A stretch of 5,540 bases of DNA from Verrucomicrobiota bacterium (GTDB lineage Bacteria > Verrucomicrobiota > Verrucomicrobiia > Limisphaerales > JAEYXS01). A model generated the notes under the pieces. It saw nothing but the letters and a program-made list of their open reading frames with translations. It was not told where the DNA came from and did not search any database. Shown here one piece after another: positions 1 to 5,419 of the stretch. The position numbers and the translations under genes were made by a program. Each line of letters starts with the position of its first letter. The first letter of the stretch is position 1. The stretch lies in contig JAJNBN010000279.1 of the NCBI GenBank assembly GCA_021156225.1, forward strand, positions 1-5,540, written 5' to 3'.

Positions 1-1308
1 AAGAAGAAGGGCGTGCAGTTCCTGATTGATACCGTAGTGGATTATCTCCCGTCTCCGTTGGACATCCCTCCGGCGACTGGTCATGAGCCTGGTGTCGAAG
101 CGCCGGTTGAGATCGTTTCTGACGACGGTGGTAAGTTCTGCTCTTTGGCGTTCAAGCTCTGGACTGACCCGTACGCTGGCAAGCTGGTGTTCTTCCGCGT
201 CTATTCTGGCGTGCTGAAGAAGGGTGATACGATTTACAATCCGCGCACACGTAAGCGTGAGCGTGTGAGCCGCCTGATGGTTATTCAAGGCAGCGAGCGT
301 AAAGATGTAGAAACGGTTTACGCCGGTGACATCGCCGCGCTCGTCGGTCTGCGCAACATCACCACGGGTGATACGCTGTGCAATGAAGACTTCGACATCA
401 TGCTGGAACCGCCGACGTTCCCTGAGCCCGTGATCAGCATGGCCGTGGAACCGAAGACGAAGGCAGACCGCGACAAGATGGGTGAAGGTCTGCAGCGCCT
501 GGCGGAAGAAGATCCGACGTTCCGCTGTTTCACAAACGAAGAGACGAGCCAGCTTATCATCGCGGGGATGGGTGAGCTGCACTTGGAAATCATCATCGAC
601 CGTTTGAAGCGCGAATTTAAGGTGGAAGCCAACTCTGGCGCGCCGCAAATCGCTTACCGTGAGACGGTTACGACGGCTGCGGAAGGCGAAGGCAAGTTCA
701 TCCGCCAGTCCGGTGGTCGTGGTCAATACGGTCACGCATGCATCACCTTGGAGCCCAACGAGAAGGGCAAGGGCATCGAGATCAATAACAAGATCGTTGG
801 TGGTGCGATTCCGAAGGAATTCATTCCGCCGGTTATTGCTGGTATCGAAGAGGCGATTCGTAGTGGTGTGTATGCCGGTTACCAGGTCATCGATATCAAA
901 GTCGATGTGGTGGACGGTTCATTCCACGATGTTGACTCTAACGAACTGGCGTTTAAGATGGCTGGCATTTTCGCTCTGAAGGACGCCTTCAAGAAAGCGA
1001 ATCCGATCTTGCTGGAACCGTTGATGAAAGTCGAAGTGACGACGCCTGATGAATATCAGGGCGATCTCCTGGGCGATATCAACCGCCGCCGTGGAGTGAT
1101 CCAAGGTGTGGACGCCAAGAACGGTCAGACGGTGCTGAACGCACACGTGCCGCTGGCGGAAATGTTCGGTTATGCGACTGCGATTCGATCCCTCTCGAAG
1201 GGCCGCGCTTCCTACTCCATGGAGCCGCTGGCGTTCGAGCAGGTGCCGAACTCGGTAGCGACACAAATTTTGGATTCGGCGGCCAAGCGGCCGGCCGCTC
1301 GTAGCTAG
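1..1308 (+). CDS. fusA: Elongation factor G, C-terminal 435 residues (5' end outside window)
   Basis: This is the translocation GTPase that moves tRNA and mRNA through the ribosome and, with RRF, helps recycle it. The frame is open from base 1, so the GTG at 13 is not the start; about 270 N-terminal residues holding most of the G domain are outside the window. Counting visible residues, the fragment has the end of domain I (KKGVQFLIDTVVDYLPSP), domain II about 37-140, domain III about 141-219 with AGMGELHLE, domain IV about 220-334 with QSGGRGQYGH, and domain V from about 335 (PILLEPLMKVEV) with EMFGYAT and SKGRASYSME. The domain IV tip motif FHDVDSNE keeps the His (925-927) that reaches the decoding site, and the domain III His linked to fusidic acid sensitivity is present (580-582). 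The context and unbroken domains indicate the canonical EF-G, not a tetracycline-protection paralogue. rpsJ follows after 24 nt. Confidence 0.98.
   Translation, partial: KKKGVQFLIDTVVDYLPSPLDIPPATGHEPGVEAPVEIVSDDGGKFCSLAFKLWTDPYAGKLVFFRVYSGVLKKGDTIYNPRTRKRERVSRLMVIQGSERKDVETVYAGDIAALVGLRNITTGDTLCNEDFDIMLEPPTFPEPVISMAVEPKTKADRDKMGEGLQRLAEEDPTFRCFTNEETSQLIIAGMGELHLEIIIDRLKREFKVEANSGAPQIAYRETVTTAAEGEGKFIRQSGGRGQYGHACITLEPNEKGKGIEINNKIVGGAIPKEFIPPVIAGIEEAIRSGVYAGYQVIDIKVDVVDGSFHDVDSNELAFKMAGIFALKDAFKKANPILLEPLMKVEVTTPDEYQGDLLGDINRRRGVIQGVDAKNGQTVLNAHVPLAEMFGYATAIRSLSKGRASYSMEPLAFEQVPNSVATQILDSAAKRPAARS
1286..1299. repeat. 14-bp perfect GC palindrome at the 3' end of fusA
   Basis: AGCGGCCGGCCGCT equals its own reverse complement. 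In RNA it could form a 5-bp stem with a CCGG loop. A competing 6-bp GCGGCC/GGCCGC stem pairs 1279-1284 with 1293-1298. No run of U follows the stem, so it does not qualify as an intrinsic terminator. It lies in codons for the poorly conserved C-terminal tail of EF-G (KRPAARS), so part of the pattern could be chance in G/C-rich alanine and arginine codons. Confidence 0.5.
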
Positions 1309-1332
1309 AAAACTTATAATATTGTTCTTTGT
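1309..1332 (+). promoter_or_regulatory. AT-rich fusA-rpsJ spacer with a -10-like TATAAT; possible weak internal promoter
   Basis: Twenty of these 24 bases are A or T, a sharp break from the surrounding G/C-leaning sequence. A perfect TATAAT lies at 1315-1320. No -35-like hexamer sits 16-18 bp upstream (that region is CCGGCC/CGGCCG), and no extended -10 TG precedes it. Initiation about 7 nt downstream would leave a leader of only some 5-7 nt before the rpsJ ATG. An alternative reading is that the spacer is simply an unstructured ribosome-binding region, because it contains no Shine-Dalgarno sequence. It is too short for an E. coli-type L4-responsive S10 leader. Confidence 0.3.
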
Positions 1333-1641
1333 ATGGCTGGACAACGTATACGCATCAGGCTGAAAGCCTACGATCACCGGGTGATCGATCAGTCGGCGCA
1401 CGACATCGTGGAAACGGTGAAGCGCACGGGCGCACGGGTAGCGGGACCGATTCCGTTGCCGACACGGGTGGAAAAGTTCACCGTGCTGCGCTCGCCGCAC
1501 GTGGACAAGAAATCCCAGGAAACTTTTGAGCAGCGCACCCACAAGCGCCTGCTGGACATCATCGAACCGACGGCCAAGACCGTGGACGAGCTGAAGAAGC
1601 TCAACCTGCCGGCCGGTGTGGACATCACCATCAAGATATAA
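1333..1641 (+). CDS. rpsJ: 30S ribosomal protein S10 (NusE)
   Basis: This 102-residue protein (103 in E. coli) belongs to the 30S head, and in the family it also acts as NusE, pairing with NusB in transcription antitermination. Family signatures run its full length: QRIRIRLKAYDH near the N-terminus, DIVETVKRTGA, GPIPLPTRVEKFTVLRSPHVDKKS around 39-61 covering the long loop that inserts into the head, then THKRLLDI and PAGVDITIKI at the C-terminus. The ATG at 1333 gives the expected N-terminus. No Shine-Dalgarno sequence precedes it, as the spacer is AT-rich. The TTG at 1329 is in another frame and gives an unrelated peptide. It is the first gene of the S10 block, follows fusA without an intervening tuf, and ends 5 nt before rplC. 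The second half of the first ten codons includes the rarer ATA and AGG. Confidence 0.98.
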   Translation: MAGQRIRIRLKAYDHRVIDQSAHDIVETVKRTGARVAGPIPLPTRVEKFTVLRSPHVDKKSQETFEQRTHKRLLDIIEPTAKTVDELKKLNLPAGVDITIKI

Positions 1642-1646
1642 CGCGT

Positions 1647-2300
1647 ATGCCACTGGGAATTCTTGGAAAAAAATTGGGCCAGACCCGCGTCTATGACGCC
1701 GCTGGCAATATCGTGGTGGTCACTGTGGTTCACGTGGGCGACAATCGCGTGGTGCAGTGCAAGACTGTTGAAACGGACGGTTACAAGGCAGTCCAGCTGG
1801 GCATCGTTGACCAGAAGGAAAGCCGCGTGACGAAGCCGGCAATGGGCCACTTCAACAAGCACAAGGCGCAACCTGTGAAGGTGCTCCGCGAATTCCGTGA
1901 CTTCCCGCTCGACGTGAAGCCGGGTGACGTGGTGGGAGCCAAAGTTTTCACCGTCGGCGATGCCGTGGATGCCATTGGCGTCACGAAGGGCCGCGGTTTT
2001 GAAGGTGTCGTGAAGCGCCACGGTTTCCGTGGTGGTGATGCGACGCACGGTTGCAAAGGCTGGAAGCGCCGTAGTGGTGCCATCGGTCAGCGTCTCTTCC
2101 CCGGCACAGTTATGCGCGGGATGAAGATGCCTGGTCATATGGGCCAAGTGCAGCGGACGACTCAGAACCTGAAAGTGGTTCAAGTTTTGGAAGATGAGAA
2201 AGTTCTCCTCATCAGCGGCGCCATCCCGGGTTCGAAGGGCGACTACGTCGTCATCCGTGAAGCCAAGAAGAAGCGCAAGGCAGCCGTAGCAGCCAAGTAA
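1647..2300 (+). CDS. rplC: 50S ribosomal protein L3
   Basis: L3 is an early-assembly 50S protein whose central extension reaches towards the peptidyl transferase centre. The product has 217 residues (209 in E. coli); the extra length is mainly a basic C-terminal tail (REAKKKRKAAVAAK). Seen in order: LGKKLGQTRVY (7-16), RVTKPAMGHF (60-69), GVTKGRGFEGVVKRHGF (111-127), the loop GAIGQRLFPG (144-153) and MKMPGHMG (159-166). Residue 150, the glutamine methylated by PrmB in E. coli, is leucine here. The ATG lies 5 nt after the rpsJ stop with no Shine-Dalgarno sequence, suggesting translation coupled to rpsJ. A seven-A run (1667-1673) occupies codons 7-9, while most other lysine codons in the gene are AAG. 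Confidence 0.98.
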   Translation: MPLGILGKKLGQTRVYDAAGNIVVVTVVHVGDNRVVQCKTVETDGYKAVQLGIVDQKESRVTKPAMGHFNKHKAQPVKVLREFRDFPLDVKPGDVVGAKVFTVGDAVDAIGVTKGRGFEGVVKRHGFRGGDATHGCKGWKRRSGAIGQRLFPGTVMRGMKMPGHMGQVQRTTQNLKVVQVLEDEKVLLISGAIPGSKGDYVVIREAKKKRKAAVAAK

Positions 2301-2301
2301 T

Positions 2302-2306
2302 AGGAG
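2302..2306 (+). promoter_or_regulatory. Shine-Dalgarno sequence for rplD (AGGAG)
   Basis: AGGAG lies 9 nt before the ATG at 2316, inside the 15-nt rplC-rplD gap. It is one of only three clear Shine-Dalgarno sequences in the window and fixes the rplD start. Confidence 0.8.
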
Positions 2307-2315
2307 CCTGATTCC

Positions 2316-2936
2316 ATGAAGCTTACGCTTAACGATATTAAAGGTAAAAGCCTCGGTGAGTTCGAGGTAAACGTCGCCCTCGTCGAAGACGGCCGGGGCA
2401 CGCAGGCGGTGCATGACGCGGTGGTCGCGTTCCGTGCCGCACAACGCAGCGGTACCGCTTGCACCAAGACGATGGGTGAAGTGGCCGGCACCGGCAAGAA
2501 GCCGTGGCGCCAAAAGGGTACTGGTCGCGCTCGCGCCGGTTCCTTTGCCAGCCCGTTGTGGGTCGGCGGTGGTGTGGTCTTCGGACCGAAGCCCCGTGAC
2601 TTCCGCAAGAAGATTTCCCGCAGCACGAAGTCGCTCGCCTTGCGCAAAGCATTCAGCGAACGCCTGAAGGCCTCGGACATCGTGGTGGTGGACGACCTGA
2701 AGCTGGCCTCGGCCAAGACGAAGGAACTCCTCGCGGTTCTGGGAACGTTGAAGATCGACGGCACGGTGCTGGTGGTCTCTGACATCGACAAGAACCTGAC
2801 GCTGGCCTCCCGCAACATTCCCCATGTGGAACTGACGGACGGCACGACGTTGAACACCTATCAGCTCCTGCGTAACGACAAGGTGCTGTTCACCAAGAGC
2901 GCGCTCGAGAAATTCACGGCGCGGCTCGGCAACTAA
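2316..2936 (+). CDS. rplD: 50S ribosomal protein L4
   Basis: L4 is an assembly protein whose extended loop forms part of the exit-tunnel constriction. In E. coli it also represses its own S10 operon through a leader RNA. The 206 residues match the family length (201 in E. coli). The globular N-terminus (MKLTLNDIKGKSLGEFEV) is followed by the basic extended loop around 46-95 with GTGKKPWRQKGTGRARAG and GGGVVFGPKPRDF, then the C-terminal Rossmann-like half (SDIVVVDDL, VLVVSDIDKNLTLASRNI). Lys67 in RQKGTG corresponds to E. coli Lys63, where changes give macrolide resistance, so the wild-type residue is kept. Autoregulation through a leader upstream of rpsJ looks unlikely here because only 24 nt separate fusA and rpsJ. 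The start has a good Shine-Dalgarno sequence. Confidence 0.98.
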   Translation: MKLTLNDIKGKSLGEFEVNVALVEDGRGTQAVHDAVVAFRAAQRSGTACTKTMGEVAGTGKKPWRQKGTGRARAGSFASPLWVGGGVVFGPKPRDFRKKISRSTKSLALRKAFSERLKASDIVVVDDLKLASAKTKELLAVLGTLKIDGTVLVVSDIDKNLTLASRNIPHVELTDGTTLNTYQLLRNDKVLFTKSALEKFTARLGN

Positions 2937-2939
2937 GGG
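2935..2939 (+). promoter_or_regulatory. Weak Shine-Dalgarno-like sequence for rplW (AAGGG)
   Basis: AAGGG overlaps the rplD stop codon and ends 7 nt before the rplW ATG at 2947. It matches only the first part of the AAGGAGG consensus, so it is a partial signal probably helped by coupling to rplD translation. Confidence 0.4.
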
Positions 2940-2946
2940 CTGAAAC

Positions 2947-3228
2947 ATGAACGCATTTGAAGTAATCAAGAGTGTGCGCCTGACGGAAAAAGGCGCGATC
3001 CAGGCGGAGAAGATCAACCAGTATACCGTGGTGGCCGACCGCCGCGCGAACAAGGTGCAGATCCGCCAGGCAGTGCAGGAACTGTTCAAGGTCAAAGTGA
3101 CCAGCGTGAACACCCTGAATGTGAACGGCAAAGCGCGCCGCAAGGCGACGAAGCAGGCCGGACAAACCTCGGACTGGAAGAAGGCTCTGGTCACCTTGAA
3201 AGAGGGCGACAAAATCAGCCTCACTTAA
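2947..3228 (+). CDS. rplW: 50S ribosomal protein L23
   Basis: L23 sits at the mouth of the exit tunnel, where trigger factor and the signal recognition particle dock. The product has 93 residues, slightly shorter than the 100 of E. coli because the N- and C-terminal tails are short. Visible family features are VRLTEKGA (10-17), the helix QIRQAVQELFKVKVTSVNTLNV, a basic loop NGKARRKATKQAG, and the closing SDWKKALVTLKEGDKI. Glu14 in LTEKGA lines up with E. coli Glu18, the residue that contacts trigger factor, so the docking site looks conserved. It starts 10 nt after rplD and ends 18 nt before rplB. A start codon further upstream is not needed, since this ATG gives the normal N-terminus. Confidence 0.97.
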   Translation: MNAFEVIKSVRLTEKGAIQAEKINQYTVVADRRANKVQIRQAVQELFKVKVTSVNTLNVNGKARRKATKQAGQTSDWKKALVTLKEGDKISLT

Positions 3229-3246
3229 TCTTTAAGACTGAAGCAT

Positions 3247-4101
3247 ATGGCAGTTAAGACTTTTAGACCCCTGACACCGTCTTCACGTTACGTGACGATT
3301 GCGTCATTTGACGAGATTACGAAGACCAAGCCGGAGAAGAAGCTGGTCAAGATCCGCAAGAAGACCGGTGGCCGTAACATGTATGGCCGCGTGACGGCCC
3401 GTGCGTGCGGCGGCGGTCACAAGCAGAAAATCCGCCAAGTGGATTTTCGCCGCGTGCGTCATGGTGTGCCGGCTACGGTGATCGCGATCGAGTATGATCC
3501 GATTCGTACGGCCCGCATCGCCCTGATCGAATACAAAGATGGCGAAAAGGCTTACATTTTAGCGCCGAACGGGCTCCAAGTGGGCACGAAGCTGATGAGC
3601 GGAACGATGGCGTCGCCCGATTTGGGCAATTGCCTCCCGCTGAAGAATATTCCGCCGGCGACGACGGTCCACAATCTGGAGATCGCTCCAGGCAAGGGTG
3701 CCCAGATGGTTCGTTCTGCTGGTGTGGGAGCCGTGGTGATGGCACTGGACGAGGGATATGCGCAGATCAAGCTGCCTTCCGGTGAAATCCGTCGCTTCCA
3801 CGAAGATTGTTACGCGACAATCGGGCAGGTGGGCAATACCGAGCATGAGAACATCATCTTGGGCAAAGCCGGCCGCAACCGTCACCTCGGTCGCCGTCCG
3901 ATGAGCCGTGGTGTCGCGCGTAACCCGGTCGATCACCCGAACGGTGGTGGCCAGGGCAAATCCAAGGGTGGTGGCGGTCGCCAGCACCTGGTGTCTCCTT
4001 GGGGTCTTTTGGCCAAGGGCAAGCGCACGCGCAAGAAGTATAAACTGTCCAACCGGTTCATTCTCGTCCGTCGGGATGGCCGTCCGATGAAGAACAAGTA
4101 A
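3247..4101 (+). CDS. rplB: 50S ribosomal protein L2
   Basis: L2 binds 23S rRNA, helps join the subunits and is needed for peptidyl transferase activity. The product has 284 residues (273 in E. coli). Visible in order: the N-terminal extension FRPLTPSSRYVTI, KKTGGRNMYGRVTARACGGGHKQ (39-61), the OB-fold part with EYDPIRTARIALIEYKDGEKAYILAP, the SH3-like part with IPPATTVHNLEIAPGKGAQMVRSAG, and the C-terminal loop RNPVDHPNGGGQGKSKGGGG before SPWG. His230 (E. coli His229 without Met), essential for activity, is conserved. The next His of the usual HPHGGG is Asn232, and the loop has extra glycines. The basic tail is longer than usual (FILVRRDGRPMKNK). No Shine-Dalgarno sequence is seen, and the start lies in GCATATG. 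Confidence 0.98.
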   Translation: MAVKTFRPLTPSSRYVTIASFDEITKTKPEKKLVKIRKKTGGRNMYGRVTARACGGGHKQKIRQVDFRRVRHGVPATVIAIEYDPIRTARIALIEYKDGEKAYILAPNGLQVGTKLMSGTMASPDLGNCLPLKNIPPATTVHNLEIAPGKGAQMVRSAGVGAVVMALDEGYAQIKLPSGEIRRFHEDCYATIGQVGNTEHENIILGKAGRNRHLGRRPMSRGVARNPVDHPNGGGQGKSKGGGGRQHLVSPWGLLAKGKRTRKKYKLSNRFILVRRDGRPMKNK

Positions 4102-4107
4102 TAGCAT

Positions 4108-4386
4108 ATGGGACGTTCAATTAAAAAGGGTCCGTTCGTCGATCTGCATGTTCTGAAGAAGATTCAGAAGGCGAAGGAAACGAAGTCAAAGACGCCGATC
4201 AAGACGTGGTCGCGGCGTTCCATGATCACCCCTGATTTTGTGGGGCTGACATTCAATGTGCATAATGGCAAGGTGTTCAACCCGGTCTTCGTGACGGAGA
4301 ACATGGTGGGTCACCGTTTGGGCGAATTTTCGCCAACCCGCACGTTCAAGAAACACGGTGCCCATACGGCGAAAGCGGAGAAATAG
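4108..4386 (+). CDS. rpsS: 30S ribosomal protein S19
   Basis: S19 lies in the 30S head, binds 16S rRNA with S13 and contacts the A-site finger bridge of the large subunit. At 92 residues it equals the E. coli length. Signatures are GRSIKKGPFVDLHVLKKI at the N-terminus, IKTWSRRSMITPDFVGLTFNVHNGK in the middle, and FVTENMVGHRLGEFSPTRTFKKH at 62-84, followed by a short basic tail. The ATG lies 6 nt after the rplB stop, in the same GCATATG context as rplB and with no Shine-Dalgarno sequence, which suggests coupling. Its last codons (GCG GAG AAA) carry the ribosome binding site of rplV. Confidence 0.98.
   Translation: MGRSIKKGPFVDLHVLKKIQKAKETKSKTPIKTWSRRSMITPDFVGLTFNVHNGKVFNPVFVTENMVGHRLGEFSPTRTFKKHGAHTAKAEK
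4377..4380 (+). promoter_or_regulatory. Shine-Dalgarno sequence for rplV (GGAG), inside the end of rpsS
   Basis: GGAG lies 7 nt before the ATG at 4388 and within the final rpsS codons. It supports 4388 as the rplV start over the in-frame GTG at 4358, which would overlap rpsS by 29 nt and add a ten-residue basic leader not expected in the family. Confidence 0.65.
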
Positions 4387-4387
4387 T

Positions 4388-4723
4388 ATGCAAGTCCAAG
4401 CGATTACCAAAAATATCCGCATGTCCGCGCAGAAGATGCGCGAGGTGGTGCGCCAGATCCAAGGGCTGCCCGCCTTGCAGGCTCAGGCCGTGCTGGCCGT
4501 GGTGCCGCGGAAGTCTGCCCGGGTGGTGGCGAAGACCTTGCGGTCCGCGATCGCCAATGCGGAGAACAACAACGGCGCGAAGCCGGAGAATTTGATGGTG
4601 CGCGAAGCGGTGGCCCAGACGGCCAAAACGCTGAAGCGTTTCACCCCGAAAGCCCGCGGTTCGGCCGGACCGACACTCAAGCGGAGCTGCCACGTAAAGA
4701 TCATAGTTTCTGACGAGAAATAG
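4388..4723 (+). CDS. rplV: 50S ribosomal protein L22
   Basis: L22 is an assembly protein whose long beta-hairpin lines the exit tunnel opposite L4. From the ATG at 4388 it has 111 residues (110 in E. coli), one base after the rpsS stop. The N-terminal helix region (RMSAQKMREVVRQIQG, 11-26) is followed by ARVVAKTLRSAIANAENNNGA (44-64), the hairpin arm KTLKRFTPKARGSAGPTLKR (80-99) and the final strand SCHVKIIVSDEK. Gly91 and Ala93 at the hairpin tip, positions known from nascent-chain stalling work in E. coli, are kept. The positions of E. coli Arg92, Asp94 and Arg95 are Ser, Gly and Pro, so the tip carries less charge. rpsC starts 2 nt after the stop. Confidence 0.97.
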   Translation: MQVQAITKNIRMSAQKMREVVRQIQGLPALQAQAVLAVVPRKSARVVAKTLRSAIANAENNNGAKPENLMVREAVAQTAKTLKRFTPKARGSAGPTLKRSCHVKIIVSDEK

Positions 4724-4725
4724 TT

Positions 4726-5394
4726 ATGGGTCAAAAAGCAAATCCAATTGGCCTGCGCCTGCCGATCACCCGTGACTGGCGCTCGAAGTGGTACGCCGAC
4801 AAGAAAGATTTTGGCAAGCTGCTGAACGAAGACCGGAGCATCCGCGATCTGCTGAAGAAGCGCCTGGAATCGGCCTCAGTGCCGAAGATCCAGATCGAGC
4901 GCGCCGCGACCCGCTGCCGCATCACGATTTTCACGGCCCGTCCGGGCGTGGTGATCGGGCGCAAGGGTTCGGAGATCGACAAGCTCAAGGAAGAGCTTGG
5001 CAAGATGACCGGGAAAGAGATTTACGTCGACATCCAGGAAGTGAAGAGCCCGGAGATTGACGCGCAATTGGTGGCTGAAAACGTTGCGCTCCAGTTGGAA
5101 CGCCGTGTTTCCTTCCGCCGGGCGATGAAGAAGGCGGTCCAGACCGCGATGGATTTCGGTGCCGCCGGCATCAAAATCCGCTGCGCCGGCCGTTTGGGCG
5201 GGGCTGAACTGGCCCGCGTGGAAAAGTATCACGAAGGCAGTGTGCCGTTGCACACGATGCGTGCGAATATCGATTACGGGTTTGCCGAAGCCAAAACGGT
5301 TTATGGCAAGCTGGGTGTCAAATGCTGGATCTGCAAGGGCGAGCTGAAGAAGGAAAAGATCGCCCCGACGCCAGTGGTTGCCACGAAGGAATAA
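4726..5394 (+). CDS. rpsC: 30S ribosomal protein S3
   Basis: S3 sits at the mRNA entry side of the 30S head and with S4 and S5 contributes to mRNA unwinding. The product has 222 residues (233 in E. coli); the difference is a shorter C-terminal tail. It opens with GQKANPIGLRLPITRDW. The KH type II domain spans roughly 38-107 and holds the GxxG loop GRKG (78-81) in RPGVVIGRKGSEI. The C-terminal domain has RRVSFRRAMKKAVQ (126-139), GRLGGAELARVEKYHEG and LHTMRANIDYG. Arg131, Arg132 and Lys135 match in number and identity the E. coli residues implicated in helicase activity. It begins 2 nt after rplV with only a weak CGAG upstream, pointing to coupled translation. A 25-nt AT-rich gap follows. Confidence 0.98.
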   Translation: MGQKANPIGLRLPITRDWRSKWYADKKDFGKLLNEDRSIRDLLKKRLESASVPKIQIERAATRCRITIFTARPGVVIGRKGSEIDKLKEELGKMTGKEIYVDIQEVKSPEIDAQLVAENVALQLERRVSFRRAMKKAVQTAMDFGAAGIKIRCAGRLGGAELARVEKYHEGSVPLHTMRANIDYGFAEAKTVYGKLGVKCWICKGELKKEKIAPTPVVATKE

Positions 5395-5407
5395 TTAATT
5401 TTTAGCT

Positions 5408-5412
5408 GAGGA
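5408..5412 (+). promoter_or_regulatory. Shine-Dalgarno sequence for rplP (GAGGA)
   Basis: GAGG ends 8 nt before the ATG at 5420 and selects it over the in-frame ATGs at 5426 and 5429, which would be too far away. It lies in the AT-rich 25-nt gap between rpsC and rplP (5395-5419), which shows no terminator or recognisable promoter. Confidence 0.75.
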
Positions 5413-5419
5413 TTTTGAT

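Noticed and set aside
1279..1332. Intrinsic terminator after fusA
   Set aside because: The GC-rich stem is not followed by a U-run. The downstream AT-rich sequence is mixed and leads straight into rpsJ.
1329..1529. Short plus-strand frame from TTG at 1329
   Set aside because: It is out of frame with rpsJ, which fully explains this region as S10.
919..1653. Minus-strand frame of 244 codons across the fusA end and rpsJ
   Set aside because: It has the same cause: over fusA its codons mirror the sense codons, and it ends at the first TCA sense codon (919-921). It shows no family features.
1667..1673. A7 run in rplC as a programmed frameshift site
   Set aside because: A -1 slip meets TGA at 1694-1696 after a few codons and yields no meaningful product. 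No stimulating structure is evident, and the zero frame encodes intact L3.
1389..3224. Long minus-strand reading frame as a real gene
   Set aside because: It opposes four intact, conserved ribosomal protein genes, has no recognisable domain, starts with GTG inside the rplW 3' end, and is explained by codon bias.
3241..4114. Shared GCATATG context at the rplB and rpsS starts as a regulatory repeat
   Set aside because: The match covers only seven bases including the start codon, and flanking bases differ. It is likely coincidence.
4358..4387. Upstream GTG as the rplV start, adding the leader MPIRRKRRNS
   Set aside because: It would overlap rpsS by 29 nt and extend L22 beyond its usual length. 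The ATG at 4388 has GGAG 7 nt upstream.
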